DNA of 35,177 nt from an uncultured Eisenbergiella sp. (GTDB taxonomy: Bacteria; Bacillota; Clostridia; Lachnospirales; Lachnospiraceae): the NCBI GenBank assembly GCA_910585455.1, contig CAJUEL010000049.1:1-35177 (forward strand), given 5' to 3'. Both the position numbers and the translations under genes were made by a program. This document shows, piece by piece, positions 22,858 through 31,378 of this stretch. Each line of letters begins with the position of its first letter. The first letter of the stretch is position 1. The notes below the pieces were generated by a model. It was not told the DNA's origin, did no database searches, and saw only the letters and a program-made list of their open reading frames with translations.

Positions 22858-24651
22858 ATGGCAAAGAACAGATTAATCGGCGAATACCCCGTGATCGGAA
22901 TCCGTCCCACAATTGACGGGAGGCGGGGGTATCTGGGCGTCCGGGAGTCTCTGGAGGAACAGACCATGAATATGGCGAAGGCCGCCGCGCAGCTATTTAC
23001 GGAAAACCTGCGTTACTCCAACGGCGAACCGGTGCAGGTGATCCTGGCGGACACCACCATCGGCCGCGTCGGGGAAGCGGCGGCATGCGCGGACAAATTC
23101 CGCAGAGCGGGCGTGGATATCACCCTGACGGTGACCCCCTGCTGGTGCTACGGTGCGGAAACGATGGACATGGAGCCCAAAACTATCAAAGGCGTATGGG
23201 GCTTTAACGGCACGGAGCGCCCCGGCGCGGTTTATCTGGCATCGGTGCTGGCGACCCATGCCCAGAAGGGCCTGCCCGCCTTCGGCATTTACGGACATGA
23301 TGTGCAGGAGGCGGATGACGCTTCCATTCCGGCGGACGTGAGGGAAAAGCTTTTACGGTTCGGGCGCGCGGCCGTCGCGGTGGCGACCATGCGGGGAAAA
23401 TCTTATCTGCAGATCGGTTCCATCTGCATGGGCATCGGCGGTTCCATCATCGATCCGGCGTTTATCGAGGAATATCTGGGCATGCGCGTGGAATCCGTGG
23501 ATGAGGTGGAGATCATCCGCCGCATGACGGAGGGCATTTATGAAAAGGCGGAATATGAAAAAGCGCTCGCCTGGGTGAAGCAAAACTGCCGGGAAGGCTT
23601 TGACAAGAACCCGGCCGGGGTGCAAAAGAGCGCAGAACAAAAGGAACAGGATTGGGAATTTCTCGTAAAAATGATGTGCATCATCAAGGATCTGATGAAC
23701 GGCAATCCGAATCTGCCCAAGGGCTGTGATGAGGAGATGGTCGGTCACAATGCGATCGCGGCGGGCTTTCAGGGCCAGCGGCAGTGGACGGACTTTTATC
23801 CAAACTGCGATTTCCCGGAAGCGATGCTCAACACCTCCTTTGACTGGAACGGCGCACGGGAGCCTTATATTCTGGCGACGGAAAACGATGTGTTAAACGG
23901 TCTTGGCATGCTGTTCATGAAGCTTTTGACAAACCGGGCGCAGATTTTTGCGGATGTGCGCACCTACTGGAGCCTGGAGGCTGTGAAAAAAGCGACCGGC
24001 TATGAGCTGGACGGCATTGCGAAGGAGTCCGGCGGCTTTATCCATCTGATCAATTCCGGCGCTGCGTGTCTGGATGCCTGCGGGGAGGCGAAGGACGAAG
24101 CGGGCAATCCGGTGATGAAGCCCTGGTATGAGGTGACAGGCAAGGATCAGGAGGCGATCCTGGCGGCGACGACCTGGAGTGCGGCGGATTTTGGCTATTT
24201 CAGGGGCGGCGGATTTTCTTCCCGTTTTGAAACCCGGGCGCAGATGCCCGCCACCATGATCCGGCTGAACCTGGTGAAGGGGTTAGGTCCCGTGCTGCAG
24301 ATCGCGGAGGGCTGGACGATCGAGCTGCCGGGGGAGGTGTCCGACAAGCTCTGGAAGCGGACGGATTACACCTGGCCCTGCACCTGGTTTGCGCCCAGAA
24401 CCACCGGAAAGGGAGCCTTTGCCACCGCCTACGATGTGATGAACAACTGGGGGGCCAATCATGGCGCGATCAGCTATGGGCACATCGGTGCGGATCTGAT
24501 CACGATGTGTTCCATGCTGCGCATTCCTGTGTGTATGCATAATGTGGAGGAAGAGAAAATTTTCCGCCCTGCCGCCTGGAACGCCTTTGGCATGGATAAG
24601 GAAGGACAGGATTACCGCGCCTGTGCGGCGTTCGGTCCTTTATACAGATAA
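22858..24651 (+). CDS. fucI: L-fucose isomerase
   Basis: A 597-residue cytosolic isomerase that converts L-fucose to L-fuculose (often also D-arabinose to D-ribulose), Mn-dependent. The start at 22858 follows CGAAAGGAGCATTTCACCC; the 31 upstream codons lie within the palindrome and are not used. Family segments are IGIRPTIDGRRGYLGVRESLEEQT at the N-terminus, VTPCWCYGAETMDM, AFGIYGHDVQEADD, SICMGIGGSIIDP, the active-site region CDEEMVGHNAIAAGFQGQRQWTD, TENDVLNGLGMLFMKLLTNR and the C-terminal NNWGANHGAISYGHIGADLI. Length matches FucI (about 590-600). It is the first gene of an apparent fucI-fucA-fucosidase operon. Confidence 0.97.
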   Translation: MAKNRLIGEYPVIGIRPTIDGRRGYLGVRESLEEQTMNMAKAAAQLFTENLRYSNGEPVQVILADTTIGRVGEAAACADKFRRAGVDITLTVTPCWCYGAETMDMEPKTIKGVWGFNGTERPGAVYLASVLATHAQKGLPAFGIYGHDVQEADDASIPADVREKLLRFGRAAVAVATMRGKSYLQIGSICMGIGGSIIDPAFIEEYLGMRVESVDEVEIIRRMTEGIYEKAEYEKALAWVKQNCREGFDKNPAGVQKSAEQKEQDWEFLVKMMCIIKDLMNGNPNLPKGCDEEMVGHNAIAAGFQGQRQWTDFYPNCDFPEAMLNTSFDWNGAREPYILATENDVLNGLGMLFMKLLTNRAQIFADVRTYWSLEAVKKATGYELDGIAKESGGFIHLINSGAACLDACGEAKDEAGNPVMKPWYEVTGKDQEAILAATTWSAADFGYFRGGGFSSRFETRAQMPATMIRLNLVKGLGPVLQIAEGWTIELPGEVSDKLWKRTDYTWPCTWFAPRTTGKGAFATAYDVMNNWGANHGAISYGHIGADLITMCSMLRIPVCMHNVEEEKIFRPAAWNAFGMDKEGQDYRACAAFGPLYR

Positions 24652-24677
24652 ATGTGACGGTAAGGAGGACGAGAAGG

Positions 24678-25373
24678 ATGGAATTGAGTTATATGCCCCT
24701 GCGGGAGCAGATTTGTGACGTCTGTCATAAAATGTGGCAGCAGGGATGGGTTGCGGCAAACGATGGAAATGTTTCGGCAAAGCTGGAGGACGGCACCTTT
24801 CTTGCGACGCCCACGGGTATTTCCAAAAGCTTTATCACGCCGGAAAAGCTGGTGCATATCGACCGGGACTGCAGCATTTTGGAGGCACAGGAGGGATACC
24901 GTCCGTCCTCGGAGATGAAAATGCATCTGCGCTGTTATGCAGAGCGGGAGGATGTGGGAGCGGTGCTGCATGCCCATCCGCCGGTGGCGACGGGCTTTGC
25001 TGTGGCGAACATACCGCTGGACGAATACTCCATGATCGAAACGGTGCTCACCCTGGGCTCCGTGCCGGTGACGCCCTATGCGACCCCCTCTACCTATGAG
25101 GTGCCGGATGCGATCGCCCCCTATCTGCAGGACCATGACGCCCTGCTTTTACAAAATCACGGCGCGCTGACGGTGGGCAGCGACGTGGTTACCGCCTATT
25201 ACCGGATGGAAACGCTGGAGCTGTTCGCGAAAATTTCCATGAACGCCCATCTTCTGGGCGGTGCGAAGGAGATTTCCCGGGAAAACATTGACCGGCTGAT
25301 TTCCATGCGCCAGGGCTACGGCATAACCGGCAGACATCCGGGGTATAAAAAATATGCGGATGAAAAAGACTGA
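24678..25373 (+). CDS. fucA: L-fuculose-phosphate aldolase (class II aldolase family)
   Basis: A 231-residue zinc aldolase that splits L-fuculose 1-phosphate into dihydroxyacetone phosphate and L-lactaldehyde. The start at 24678 follows TAAGGAGGACGAGAAGG. The catalytic acid E79 lies in SSEMKMHLRCY and the zinc ligands are H98 and H100 in VLHAHPP and H161 in LLLQNHGAL. NDGNVSAKL and TPTGISKS are the phosphate and substrate loops. It starts 26 bases after fucI. The kinase that would make its substrate, FucK, is not in the window. Confidence 0.94.
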   Translation: MELSYMPLREQICDVCHKMWQQGWVAANDGNVSAKLEDGTFLATPTGISKSFITPEKLVHIDRDCSILEAQEGYRPSSEMKMHLRCYAEREDVGAVLHAHPPVATGFAVANIPLDEYSMIETVLTLGSVPVTPYATPSTYEVPDAIAPYLQDHDALLLQNHGALTVGSDVVTAYYRMETLELFAKISMNAHLLGGAKEISRENIDRLISMRQGYGITGRHPGYKKYADEKD

Positions 25374-25401
25374 GCATATCTGAACAAGGAGGGGAAAAGA
25401 A

Positions 25402-26634
25402 ATGGATAAAGTAATACCCGATCGGAGAAAGCTTGCGTTTATGAATTGGGAATTCGGGGTTTTTTTCCACTTTGGAATCCGTACCTTTTATGAAGGACAT
25501 ACAGACTGGGACGGCAAAGCGATGGACGCAGAAGGGTTTTGTCCGTCCGCGCTCGATTGCGAGCAATGGATTCGTACGATCAGGGAGGCGGGCGCAGCCT
25601 ATGCGGTGCTGGTGTGCAAGCACCATGACGGATTTGCCAACTGGCCCTCCGCGTATACGGAGTATTCTGTCAAAAATACGCCCTGGAAGGATGGAAAGGG
25701 CGATGTGGTGCGGGAATATGTGGATGCCTGCCGCAAGTACGGCATCAAGGTGGGGCTGTATTATTCCCCGGCGGAGGCACAGCAGGTGGAGAGAACTGCG
25801 CAGGAGCATGACGATTATTTCATCAATCAGATCGGCGAGCTTTTGACCGGCTATGGAAAGATCGATTATCTGTGGTTTGACGGCTGCGGCTCGGAAGGAC
25901 ATGAATACGACACGCATCGGATCATCGCGGCGATCCGCGGCATGCAGCCGGATATCCTGATTTTTAACATGTGGGATCCGGATACCAGATGGGTGGGAAA
26001 TGAAGCGGGCATCGCGCCCTCCCCGAATTTTAACGTGGTGAATGCATTGGATTTTTCCGTCATGACGGACCAAAAGGAGGCGTTGGAAAATCCGGCTTAT
26101 ATACCCGCCGAGTGCGACTGCAGGATGCGGGAGGAAAACTGGTTTTACAGCGATGCAGACGAGCACACCGTAAAGAGCCTGGAGGAGCTGATGGGGCTGT
26201 ATTATTATTCCGTCGGGCGGGGAGCCAACCTGCTCATCAACATCGGTCCGGATCGCAGGGGGCTGCTTCCCGAAAAGGACTGCGAACGGCTTCTTGCCTT
26301 CGGTGAGGAAATCAGGAGACGGTTTTCCAATCCCATTAAGACAAAGGTCCGGCGGGAGAAAAACAGCGTTTTCTGTGAATTTGCGGAGGCTGTGCTGGTG
26401 GATCATGTGGTGATGGCGGAAAATCTGCTCTCGGGAAAGGAACTGAACGGTTTTTCCATTTACAGCTACGGCTATCCCCACGCGCTGGCGGAACCGATTG
26501 CGGTGTATCATGGAACTACGGTGGGACACAAGGCGATCTGCCGGTTTCCTTCTGTAAAGACATTGTGCCTGGAGGTGCGCTTTGGGGAAGAGGCGGATAT
26601 TACGGATATTTCCTGTTATGTCTGCGGGCAATGA
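25402..26634 (+). CDS. Alpha-L-fucosidase, GH29, cytosolic
   Basis: A 410-residue glycosidase without a signal peptide. The GH29 barrel is shown by WEFGVFFHFGIRTFYEG, YAVLVCKHHDGFANWPS, YGIKVGLYYSP and IDYLWFDGCG, where D160 is the expected nucleophile. The C-terminus (about 340-410) is a small beta domain. GGAGGGGAAAAGAA precedes the start, 28 bases after fucA. Being intracellular, it should release L-fucose from imported small oligosaccharides, for example from mucin or milk glycans, and feed the two genes ahead. The WFDG context resembles the GH29 branch with narrower linkage choice (1,3/1,4), but this is a guess. Confidence 0.93.
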   Translation: MDKVIPDRRKLAFMNWEFGVFFHFGIRTFYEGHTDWDGKAMDAEGFCPSALDCEQWIRTIREAGAAYAVLVCKHHDGFANWPSAYTEYSVKNTPWKDGKGDVVREYVDACRKYGIKVGLYYSPAEAQQVERTAQEHDDYFINQIGELLTGYGKIDYLWFDGCGSEGHEYDTHRIIAAIRGMQPDILIFNMWDPDTRWVGNEAGIAPSPNFNVVNALDFSVMTDQKEALENPAYIPAECDCRMREENWFYSDADEHTVKSLEELMGLYYYSVGRGANLLINIGPDRRGLLPEKDCERLLAFGEEIRRRFSNPIKTKVRREKNSVFCEFAEAVLVDHVVMAENLLSGKELNGFSIYSYGYPHALAEPIAVYHGTTVGHKAICRFPSVKTLCLEVRFGEEADITDISCYVCGQ

Positions 26635-26635
26635 G

Positions 26636-26663
26636 AAAAACAGCCATGCCTGCATGGCTGTTT
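26636..26663 (+). terminator. Terminator after the fucosidase gene
   Basis: aaacagccatg and catggctgttt form an 11-bp stem with a very small loop directly behind the stop codon. The T-run is short. Confidence 0.65.
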
Positions 26664-26686
26664 GACGGTAATATTTCGGAAAGGTC

Positions 26687-26725
26687 TGCGCGTTTATCGT
26701 GAAAGACCGTGTAAAAACGTGGCGG
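26687..26725 (+). repeat. Short dispersed repeat, copy 2
   Basis: tgcgcgttta, a variable part and aaaaacgtggcgg, related to 14821-14859. Confidence 0.4.
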
Positions 26726-26734
26726 ACGCAGGGA

Positions 26735-27010
26735 TCAGCTTCCCTGCTCCGCTGCCTGCAGCGGAGAGGCTGTCTGTTGGATAGAAGCGATTCTGGCGGC
26801 GATCCGGTCGATGTCATTCTGAATTTTTACGACCTCTTCCTGCAATTTTTGACGTTCCTGCGCCTCTGTGGCGTCTTTGGATGCCTGCCGGGCGATCCGG
26901 TCCAGCCTGTACAGCAAAAGCTCGAGCTGTTCTAAGCGGATATCCAGATATCTGACAAGCTCCTGCTGTACCTGCAGAAACAATAACGTATCATTCGGGG
27001 TTTCATTCAT
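26735..27010 (-). CDS. Small coiled-coil protein
   Basis: A 91-residue protein starting MNETPNDTLLFLQVQ at 27010, which has AGGAG nine bases ahead; 27016 is an alternative start two codons longer. Almost the whole chain is helical with a heptad pattern: LVRYLDIRLEQLELLLYRLDRIARQ and, after a short charged break, RQKLQEEVVKIQNDIDRIAARIASIQQ. There is no membrane span. Function unknown; it could be an oligomerising adaptor. A TGTTCA-17-TATACT promoter on the minus strand (27124-27096, with a TGn extension) supports it as a real gene, divergent from the hybrid kinase. Confidence 0.7.
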   Translation of the reverse strand: MNETPNDTLLFLQVQQELVRYLDIRLEQLELLLYRLDRIARQASKDATEAQERQKLQEEVVKIQNDIDRIAARIASIQQTASPLQAAEQGS

Positions 27011-27154
27011 TTTCATATTCTCCTGTTTGGGGCATTTCGCCTGATTGGTGATCTGTCCTTTTTTCATACGACGGGAAACTTCGTTTCCAGGTAACAGTAT
27101 AGCATATTTTTGAATGGATGAACATTGGAATTTTATTGGGAAAAACAAAAGGGA

Positions 27155-27183
27155 TTGAAAATTTTTGGTGCGCAGGGTATAAT
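27155..27183 (+). promoter_or_regulatory. Promoter of the first hybrid kinase
   Basis: TTGAAA (27155-27160), a 17-base spacer and TATAAT (27178-27183). Its position inside the longer open frame rules out starts upstream of it and supports the start at 27254. Confidence 0.85.
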
Positions 27184-27253
27184 GAAAAATAATTCTGCAA
27201 AAGAGGATGAAAGAGACGGAAAAACTGAAAAAGCGGCAAAAGGAGGAGCATAT

Positions 27254-29815
27254 ATGAAGAGCAGTAAAATGGAGAATAAAACAACGCGCTTTTTAATAGG
27301 AAGCTTTATAGGACTTTCCCTGTTCAGTGTGGTTGTTTTTATTTTGTTGGGGCTTTATATGAATCAGAAAAGCTCGGATACCATTCACGAGGTGGGAGAT
27401 ATCTACATGGCGGGAATGGGAGAACAGCTGTCAAGGCATTTTGAAACAGTCATAGATCTGCGCTTTAGTCAGGTGGAGGGATTGGAAAAGGCGGTGCCTG
27501 CAGAGAATGCGGATATCGGGACGCTGCATGAGGAACTGCAATACAGAGCCAGGATCAGGGACTTTGACTATCTTGCGCTTTGCTCAAGAGACGGAGAATT
27601 CGAAATGGTGTATGGAGAAGCCATACATGCGCTCAATCCGGCTCCGTTTTTAGAGGCGGTAAACAGAGGGGAAAAGCGGGTGGCAGTAGGAGAAGACGAA
27701 TCCGGCAACAGTGTGGTTTTATTCGCCATCAACGCAGAGTATCCTATGGCCAACGGGGAAGCAAGCACCGCCCTTGTGGCGGCTGTTCCCGTGGAATATA
27801 TCAGGGACACGCTCTTTCTGGATGAAAAAGATGCGCTGATGTACTGCCATATCATTCGTCAGGACGGAAGCTTTATTATCAGCAATTCCAATACGGAGCT
27901 GTTGGATTATTTCAGTGGCATACAGGCTCAACAGGACAAGGAAAACGGGGAGGCTGTTGAGGTGGATGAACACTTAAAGGAGCTTCATGCCGCCCTGCAG
28001 GAAAAGCATGATTATTCTGACATTGTGGAGGTGGATGGAAACAAGCGGCAGATTTATGTCACATCGCTGCCCAATTCCGAATGGAACCTGATCATGGTCA
28101 TGCCTTACGGCGTGTTAGACAGAGCGGTAAGCGGTTTGAGCGTTGATCATACGATCATGACCCTTATTGCCTGCGGGTCAATTCTTCTTATCCTGATTCT
28201 CATCTTTTTCAGGTACTTTGCCCTGACGCGCATGCAGATGCAGGAGCTGGAACGGGCGCGGCAGACTGCGGAAGAGGCGACGAGGGCAAAGAGCGAATTT
28301 CTTTCGAATATGAGCCACGATATCCGGACGCCCATGAATGCGATTGTGGGGATGACGGCGATTGCGACTGCCCATATTGACGATAAGGATCAGGTGCAGA
28401 ATTGCTTAAAGAAAATTTCATTGTCGAGCAAGCATTTGCTCGGTCTGATCAATGATGTTCTGGATATGTCCAAAATTGAGAGCGGTAAAATGACGCTGAC
28501 AATGGATCAGGTTTCCCTGCGGGAGGTCATGGAGGGAATCGTCAGCATTGTACAGCCGCAGGTAAAGGCAAAGCGGCAGAAATTCGATGTGCATATTGAG
28601 AACATCATGACAGAAAATGTATGCTGTGACAGCGTGAGGCTGAATCAGATTTTGCTGAATCTTTTGTCCAACGCGACAAAATACACGCCTGAGGAGGGAA
28701 CTGTCCAGCTGACAATGCTGGAAGAGGAATCTCCCAGGGGAGAGGATTATGTCAGAATCCATGTACGGGTAAAGGATAACGGAATCGGCATGTCGAAGGA
28801 GTTCATGAGCAAAATATATGATTCCTATAGCCGTGCGGACGGAGCCCGGGTGCATAAGACGGAAGGCGCCGGCCTGGGCATGGCGATCACAAAGTATATC
28901 GTGGATGCGATGGGCGGGACCATCGAGGTGGAAAGCGAATTGGATCGGGGAACGGAATTCAATCTTACCCTTGATTTTGAAAAAGCGGATCTGCCGGAGG
29001 TGGATATGGTTCTGCCTTCCTGGAATATGCTCGTGGTGGATGATGATGAAATGCTGTGCCAGACGGCGGTGAATGCCTTAAAATCCATTGGTGTGAAGGC
29101 GGAATGGACGCTGAGCGGTGAAAGTGCCATTAAGCTTGCCGTTGCCCGCCATGAGAAAAGGGACGATTATCAGATCATTTTGCTGGATTGGAAGCTGCCG
29201 GGGATTGACGGGATACAGGTTGCCAAAGAGATCCGGAACAGGCTGGGGGATGAAATACCGATTCTTTTGATTTCAGCCTATGACTGGAGTGAATTTGAGA
29301 CAGAGGCGCGTCAGGCAGGCATCAGCGGTTTCATTTCAAAGCCGCTCTTTAAATCGACGCTGTTTTATGCGCTGCGCCCTTACATGGAGATGCAGGCAGA
29401 AACAGGGAGGGAAGAAGAATCGGATCCGCAGCTGCAGGGAAGACGGATTTTGCTCGCGGAGGATAATGAATTAAACTGGGAGATCGCAAGCGAGCTGCTG
29501 TCTGAGCTGGGCATGGAGCTGGAGTGGGCGGAGAATGGAGAAATCTGCCTGGAAAAATTTTCCGGTTCGCCGGAGGGCTATTATGAGGCCATTCTCATGG
29601 ATATCCGGATGCCCATCATGACGGGCTATGAGGCCACGGCGGCAATCCGCAAGCTCGACCGCCCGGATGCGGCGGGCATTCCGATCATCGCCATGACGGC
29701 GGATGCTTTTTCGGAGGATATCCAGCGCTGCCTTGCATGTGGCATGAACGCCCATATCGCAAAGCCGATAAATATCGGGGAAGTGGCGCGGATGCTGAAA
29801 AAATTTTTGAAGTGA
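27254..29815 (+). CDS. Membrane hybrid histidine kinase with two receiver domains
   Basis: An 853-residue sensor. AAAGGAGGAGCATAT gives the start at 27254. Helix 1 is about 13-35 and helix 2 about 298-322, enclosing an outer sensor domain of about 260 residues that looks like a dCache/PAS-like fold (FDYLALCSRDGEFEMVYGE, RQDGSFIISNSN, SEWNLIMVMPYG). The HisKA domain has H355 in FLSNMSHDIRTPMNAIVGM; the ATPase domain has LLNLLSNATKYTP, DNGIGMSKEF and GAGLGMAITKYI. Receiver 1 (about 592-712) has D645 in LLDWKLPG, receiver 2 (about 730-853) has D783 in ILMDIRMP. There is no output domain, so signalling must pass on through another protein. No HPt or DNA-binding regulator lies next to it. Confidence 0.94.
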   Translation: MKSSKMENKTTRFLIGSFIGLSLFSVVVFILLGLYMNQKSSDTIHEVGDIYMAGMGEQLSRHFETVIDLRFSQVEGLEKAVPAENADIGTLHEELQYRARIRDFDYLALCSRDGEFEMVYGEAIHALNPAPFLEAVNRGEKRVAVGEDESGNSVVLFAINAEYPMANGEASTALVAAVPVEYIRDTLFLDEKDALMYCHIIRQDGSFIISNSNTELLDYFSGIQAQQDKENGEAVEVDEHLKELHAALQEKHDYSDIVEVDGNKRQIYVTSLPNSEWNLIMVMPYGVLDRAVSGLSVDHTIMTLIACGSILLILILIFFRYFALTRMQMQELERARQTAEEATRAKSEFLSNMSHDIRTPMNAIVGMTAIATAHIDDKDQVQNCLKKISLSSKHLLGLINDVLDMSKIESGKMTLTMDQVSLREVMEGIVSIVQPQVKAKRQKFDVHIENIMTENVCCDSVRLNQILLNLLSNATKYTPEEGTVQLTMLEEESPRGEDYVRIHVRVKDNGIGMSKEFMSKIYDSYSRADGARVHKTEGAGLGMAITKYIVDAMGGTIEVESELDRGTEFNLTLDFEKADLPEVDMVLPSWNMLVVDDDEMLCQTAVNALKSIGVKAEWTLSGESAIKLAVARHEKRDDYQIILLDWKLPGIDGIQVAKEIRNRLGDEIPILLISAYDWSEFETEARQAGISGFISKPLFKSTLFYALRPYMEMQAETGREEESDPQLQGRRILLAEDNELNWEIASELLSELGMELEWAENGEICLEKFSGSPEGYYEAILMDIRMPIMTGYEATAAIRKLDRPDAAGIPIIAMTADAFSEDIQRCLACGMNAHIAKPINIGEVARMLKKFLK

Positions 29816-29833
29816 TGGCGGATAAAGCGAAAG

Positions 29834-29893
29834 AGCTGTAATAAACAGAGGGCTGATCTGTTACTATAAGTCCCTGTTTTTACAGCTTTTTTA
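29834..29893 (+). terminator. Terminator after the first hybrid kinase
   Basis: agctgtaataaacagaggg pairs with ccctgtttttacagct with two single-base bulges, followed by a T-run. Confidence 0.75.
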
Positions 29894-29922
29894 TTGCATT
29901 ACAGGATAAGCTTTGTTATAAT
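29894..29922 (+). promoter_or_regulatory. Promoter of the Rpn-family nuclease gene
   Basis: TTGCAT (29894-29899), a 17-base spacer and TATAAT (29917-29922). It would give a leader of about 145 bases before the start at 30077. Confidence 0.75.
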
Positions 29923-30076
29923 GAAATCAATTCCTGCAAGGGCAGGAGGGAATCTGAAGGTTTGGAAATTCTGCATTGGATGAGCTGGCAGAGGCGGCTC
30001 TTCCTATCCTATTTTATCAGGCATATCGCCCTATATTTCCAACAATTTCAGGAAAAAAGCATATGGAGGGCAATGA

Positions 30077-31138
30077 ATGGGGAAAAAGAACGACCTGTTG
30101 AATCAGTATCTGGAAAAAACAGAAATATTTGCGGAATTCTGCAATGCCGTCATTTATGATGGACAAAGGGAAATTCTTGCGCAGGATCTGGCGGACGCAC
30201 AGCGAAACTATGCGCGGATGAGGCGTGGACGCGATGGTGTTCTGCGCAGCAGAGTGAGGGAGAGGGATGTGATCAAGCTGCTTTGCCGGACGCCGCATTT
30301 TGTAAAAATCGCGGTGGAAAATCAGGACAGTCTGCACTTTTGTATGCCGCTCAGGTGCAGGGAATATGATGACATGGAGCTTGTGGCACAGTTCTCCGGA
30401 ATGAAAAGGCGGCACCGGGCGGCAAAGGATTTGGAGAAAGGAGCGGAATATCTGTCAGGAATCAACAAAACTGACCGTCTGATACCGGTGATAACCATTG
30501 TATTTTATCATGGAAAAGAAAAATGGACCGCCGCCCGGAAGCTGACGGATATGATGGATCTGGCGGGACTGGACGAAAAAATGAAGAAGCTGGTGCCGGA
30601 CTACCAGATGAACCTGGTATGTCTGGAGGATTTGCGGGAGGAGCACTTCCGGACAGGTCTGCGCGATCTGATCGCCCTGTTAAAAAGGCGTGAGGATAAG
30701 GATGCGATGGGGAGGTATCTTGCAGATAATCAGGAGCGGCTGGATCATCTGGATGAGGAGCTGTATGATCTGCTCTGTGCCATGCTGAATTTAAACGGCT
30801 TAAGAAAGCAGAAAGAAAAGTACTATAATGAAGAAACGGAGGACTACAGGATGTGTACTGCATTTCGGGAAATGCTGGCGGACAGTAAAATGGAAGGCCG
30901 GAAGGAGGGAAAAAGGGAAGGAATTGAGATTGGAGAGAAGCGTGGGGAGAAGCGTGGAGAGAAACGCGGAGAAAAGCGAGGAGAAGAACGCGGAGAAAAA
31001 CGTGGGATTGCGCTTGGGGAGCAACGGCTGGGCATGTTGATTGAGCGCCTGAGCCATGACAACCGTCATGAGGAAATTCTGCGTGTATGTGCGGATGCTT
31101 CCTTGCGACAGCAGCTATATCTGGAATACAGCATCTGA
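30077..31138 (+). CDS. Rpn-family PD-(D/E)XK nuclease / transposase-like protein
   Basis: A 353-residue protein of the recombination-promoting nuclease group. GGAGGG stands six bases ahead of the start at 30077. The N-terminus (YLEKTEIFAEFCNAVIYDGQREILAQDL) and the core (RDVIKLL and VENQDSLHFCMPLRCREYDDMELVAQ, with E81-N82-Q83 as the E-x-Q/K part of the nuclease motif) match the family found in many copies in Lachnospiraceae. VITIVFYHGKEKW is the next conserved strand. Residues about 275-315 are a charged repeat tail (EKRG units), encoded by near-perfect 12-base repeats at about 30931-31006. Rpn proteins are cytosolic and cut DNA; a role in defence or recombination is proposed for the family. 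The nuclease residues appear intact. Confidence 0.88.
   Translation: MGKKNDLLNQYLEKTEIFAEFCNAVIYDGQREILAQDLADAQRNYARMRRGRDGVLRSRVRERDVIKLLCRTPHFVKIAVENQDSLHFCMPLRCREYDDMELVAQFSGMKRRHRAAKDLEKGAEYLSGINKTDRLIPVITIVFYHGKEKWTAARKLTDMMDLAGLDEKMKKLVPDYQMNLVCLEDLREEHFRTGLRDLIALLKRREDKDAMGRYLADNQERLDHLDEELYDLLCAMLNLNGLRKQKEKYYNEETEDYRMCTAFREMLADSKMEGRKEGKREGIEIGEKRGEKRGEKRGEKRGEERGEKRGIALGEQRLGMLIERLSHDNRHEEILRVCADASLRQQLYLEYSI
30931..31006 (+). repeat. 12-base tandem repeats coding EKRG units in the nuclease tail
   Basis: About six units of the form gagaaRcgYggR, in frame. Slippage by whole units would alter tail length without frameshift. Confidence 0.85.
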
Positions 31139-31242
31139 ATCCAGAGGGGAATTCAAATGGGCAGTCAGGGTGTCTGCGGAGCAGAGAAAATGCTTTGCGG
31201 ACAGGCAGGTTGCTGGAAAAATCTCATAATATATGAAGGGCG

Positions 31243-31268
31243 ATGTTCAGACAAGTCTGAGCTGCTAC
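31243..31268. repeat. Degraded terminal-sequence palindrome ahead of the second hybrid kinase
   Basis: tgttcagac, aa, gtctgagctgctac: the right half matches the terminal sequence family (ctgaactgttac with changes), the left half is truncated. No flanking repeats are seen. It lies 40 bases ahead of the -35 box. Confidence 0.55.
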
Positions 31269-31307
31269 GAATTGATGCCAAAGAAAAAAAGATGGCGTCG
31301 TAAAATG

Positions 31308-31336
31308 TTGACATAAATTTGTGTCCTTGTTAGAAT
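31308..31336 (+). promoter_or_regulatory. Promoter of the second hybrid kinase
   Basis: TTGACA (31308-31313), a 17-base spacer and TAGAAT (31331-31336), close to consensus for the housekeeping sigma factor. Confidence 0.88.
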
Positions 31337-31378
31337 AGACGATATATAGCATAAATTGCTGACTATGGAGGAAGCAGT

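Noticed and set aside
22434..22967. Minus-strand open frames across palindrome F and the fucI start
   Set aside because: No ribosome site, no recognisable domains, and overlap with the strong fucI gene.
25189..26817. 542-residue minus-strand open frame opposite the fucosidase
   Set aside because: It is a shadow of the GH29 gene, with no domain and no ribosome site.
27091..27098. gtaacagt ahead of the coiled-coil gene, like an element end
   Set aside because: Only eight bases match, with no inverted partner.
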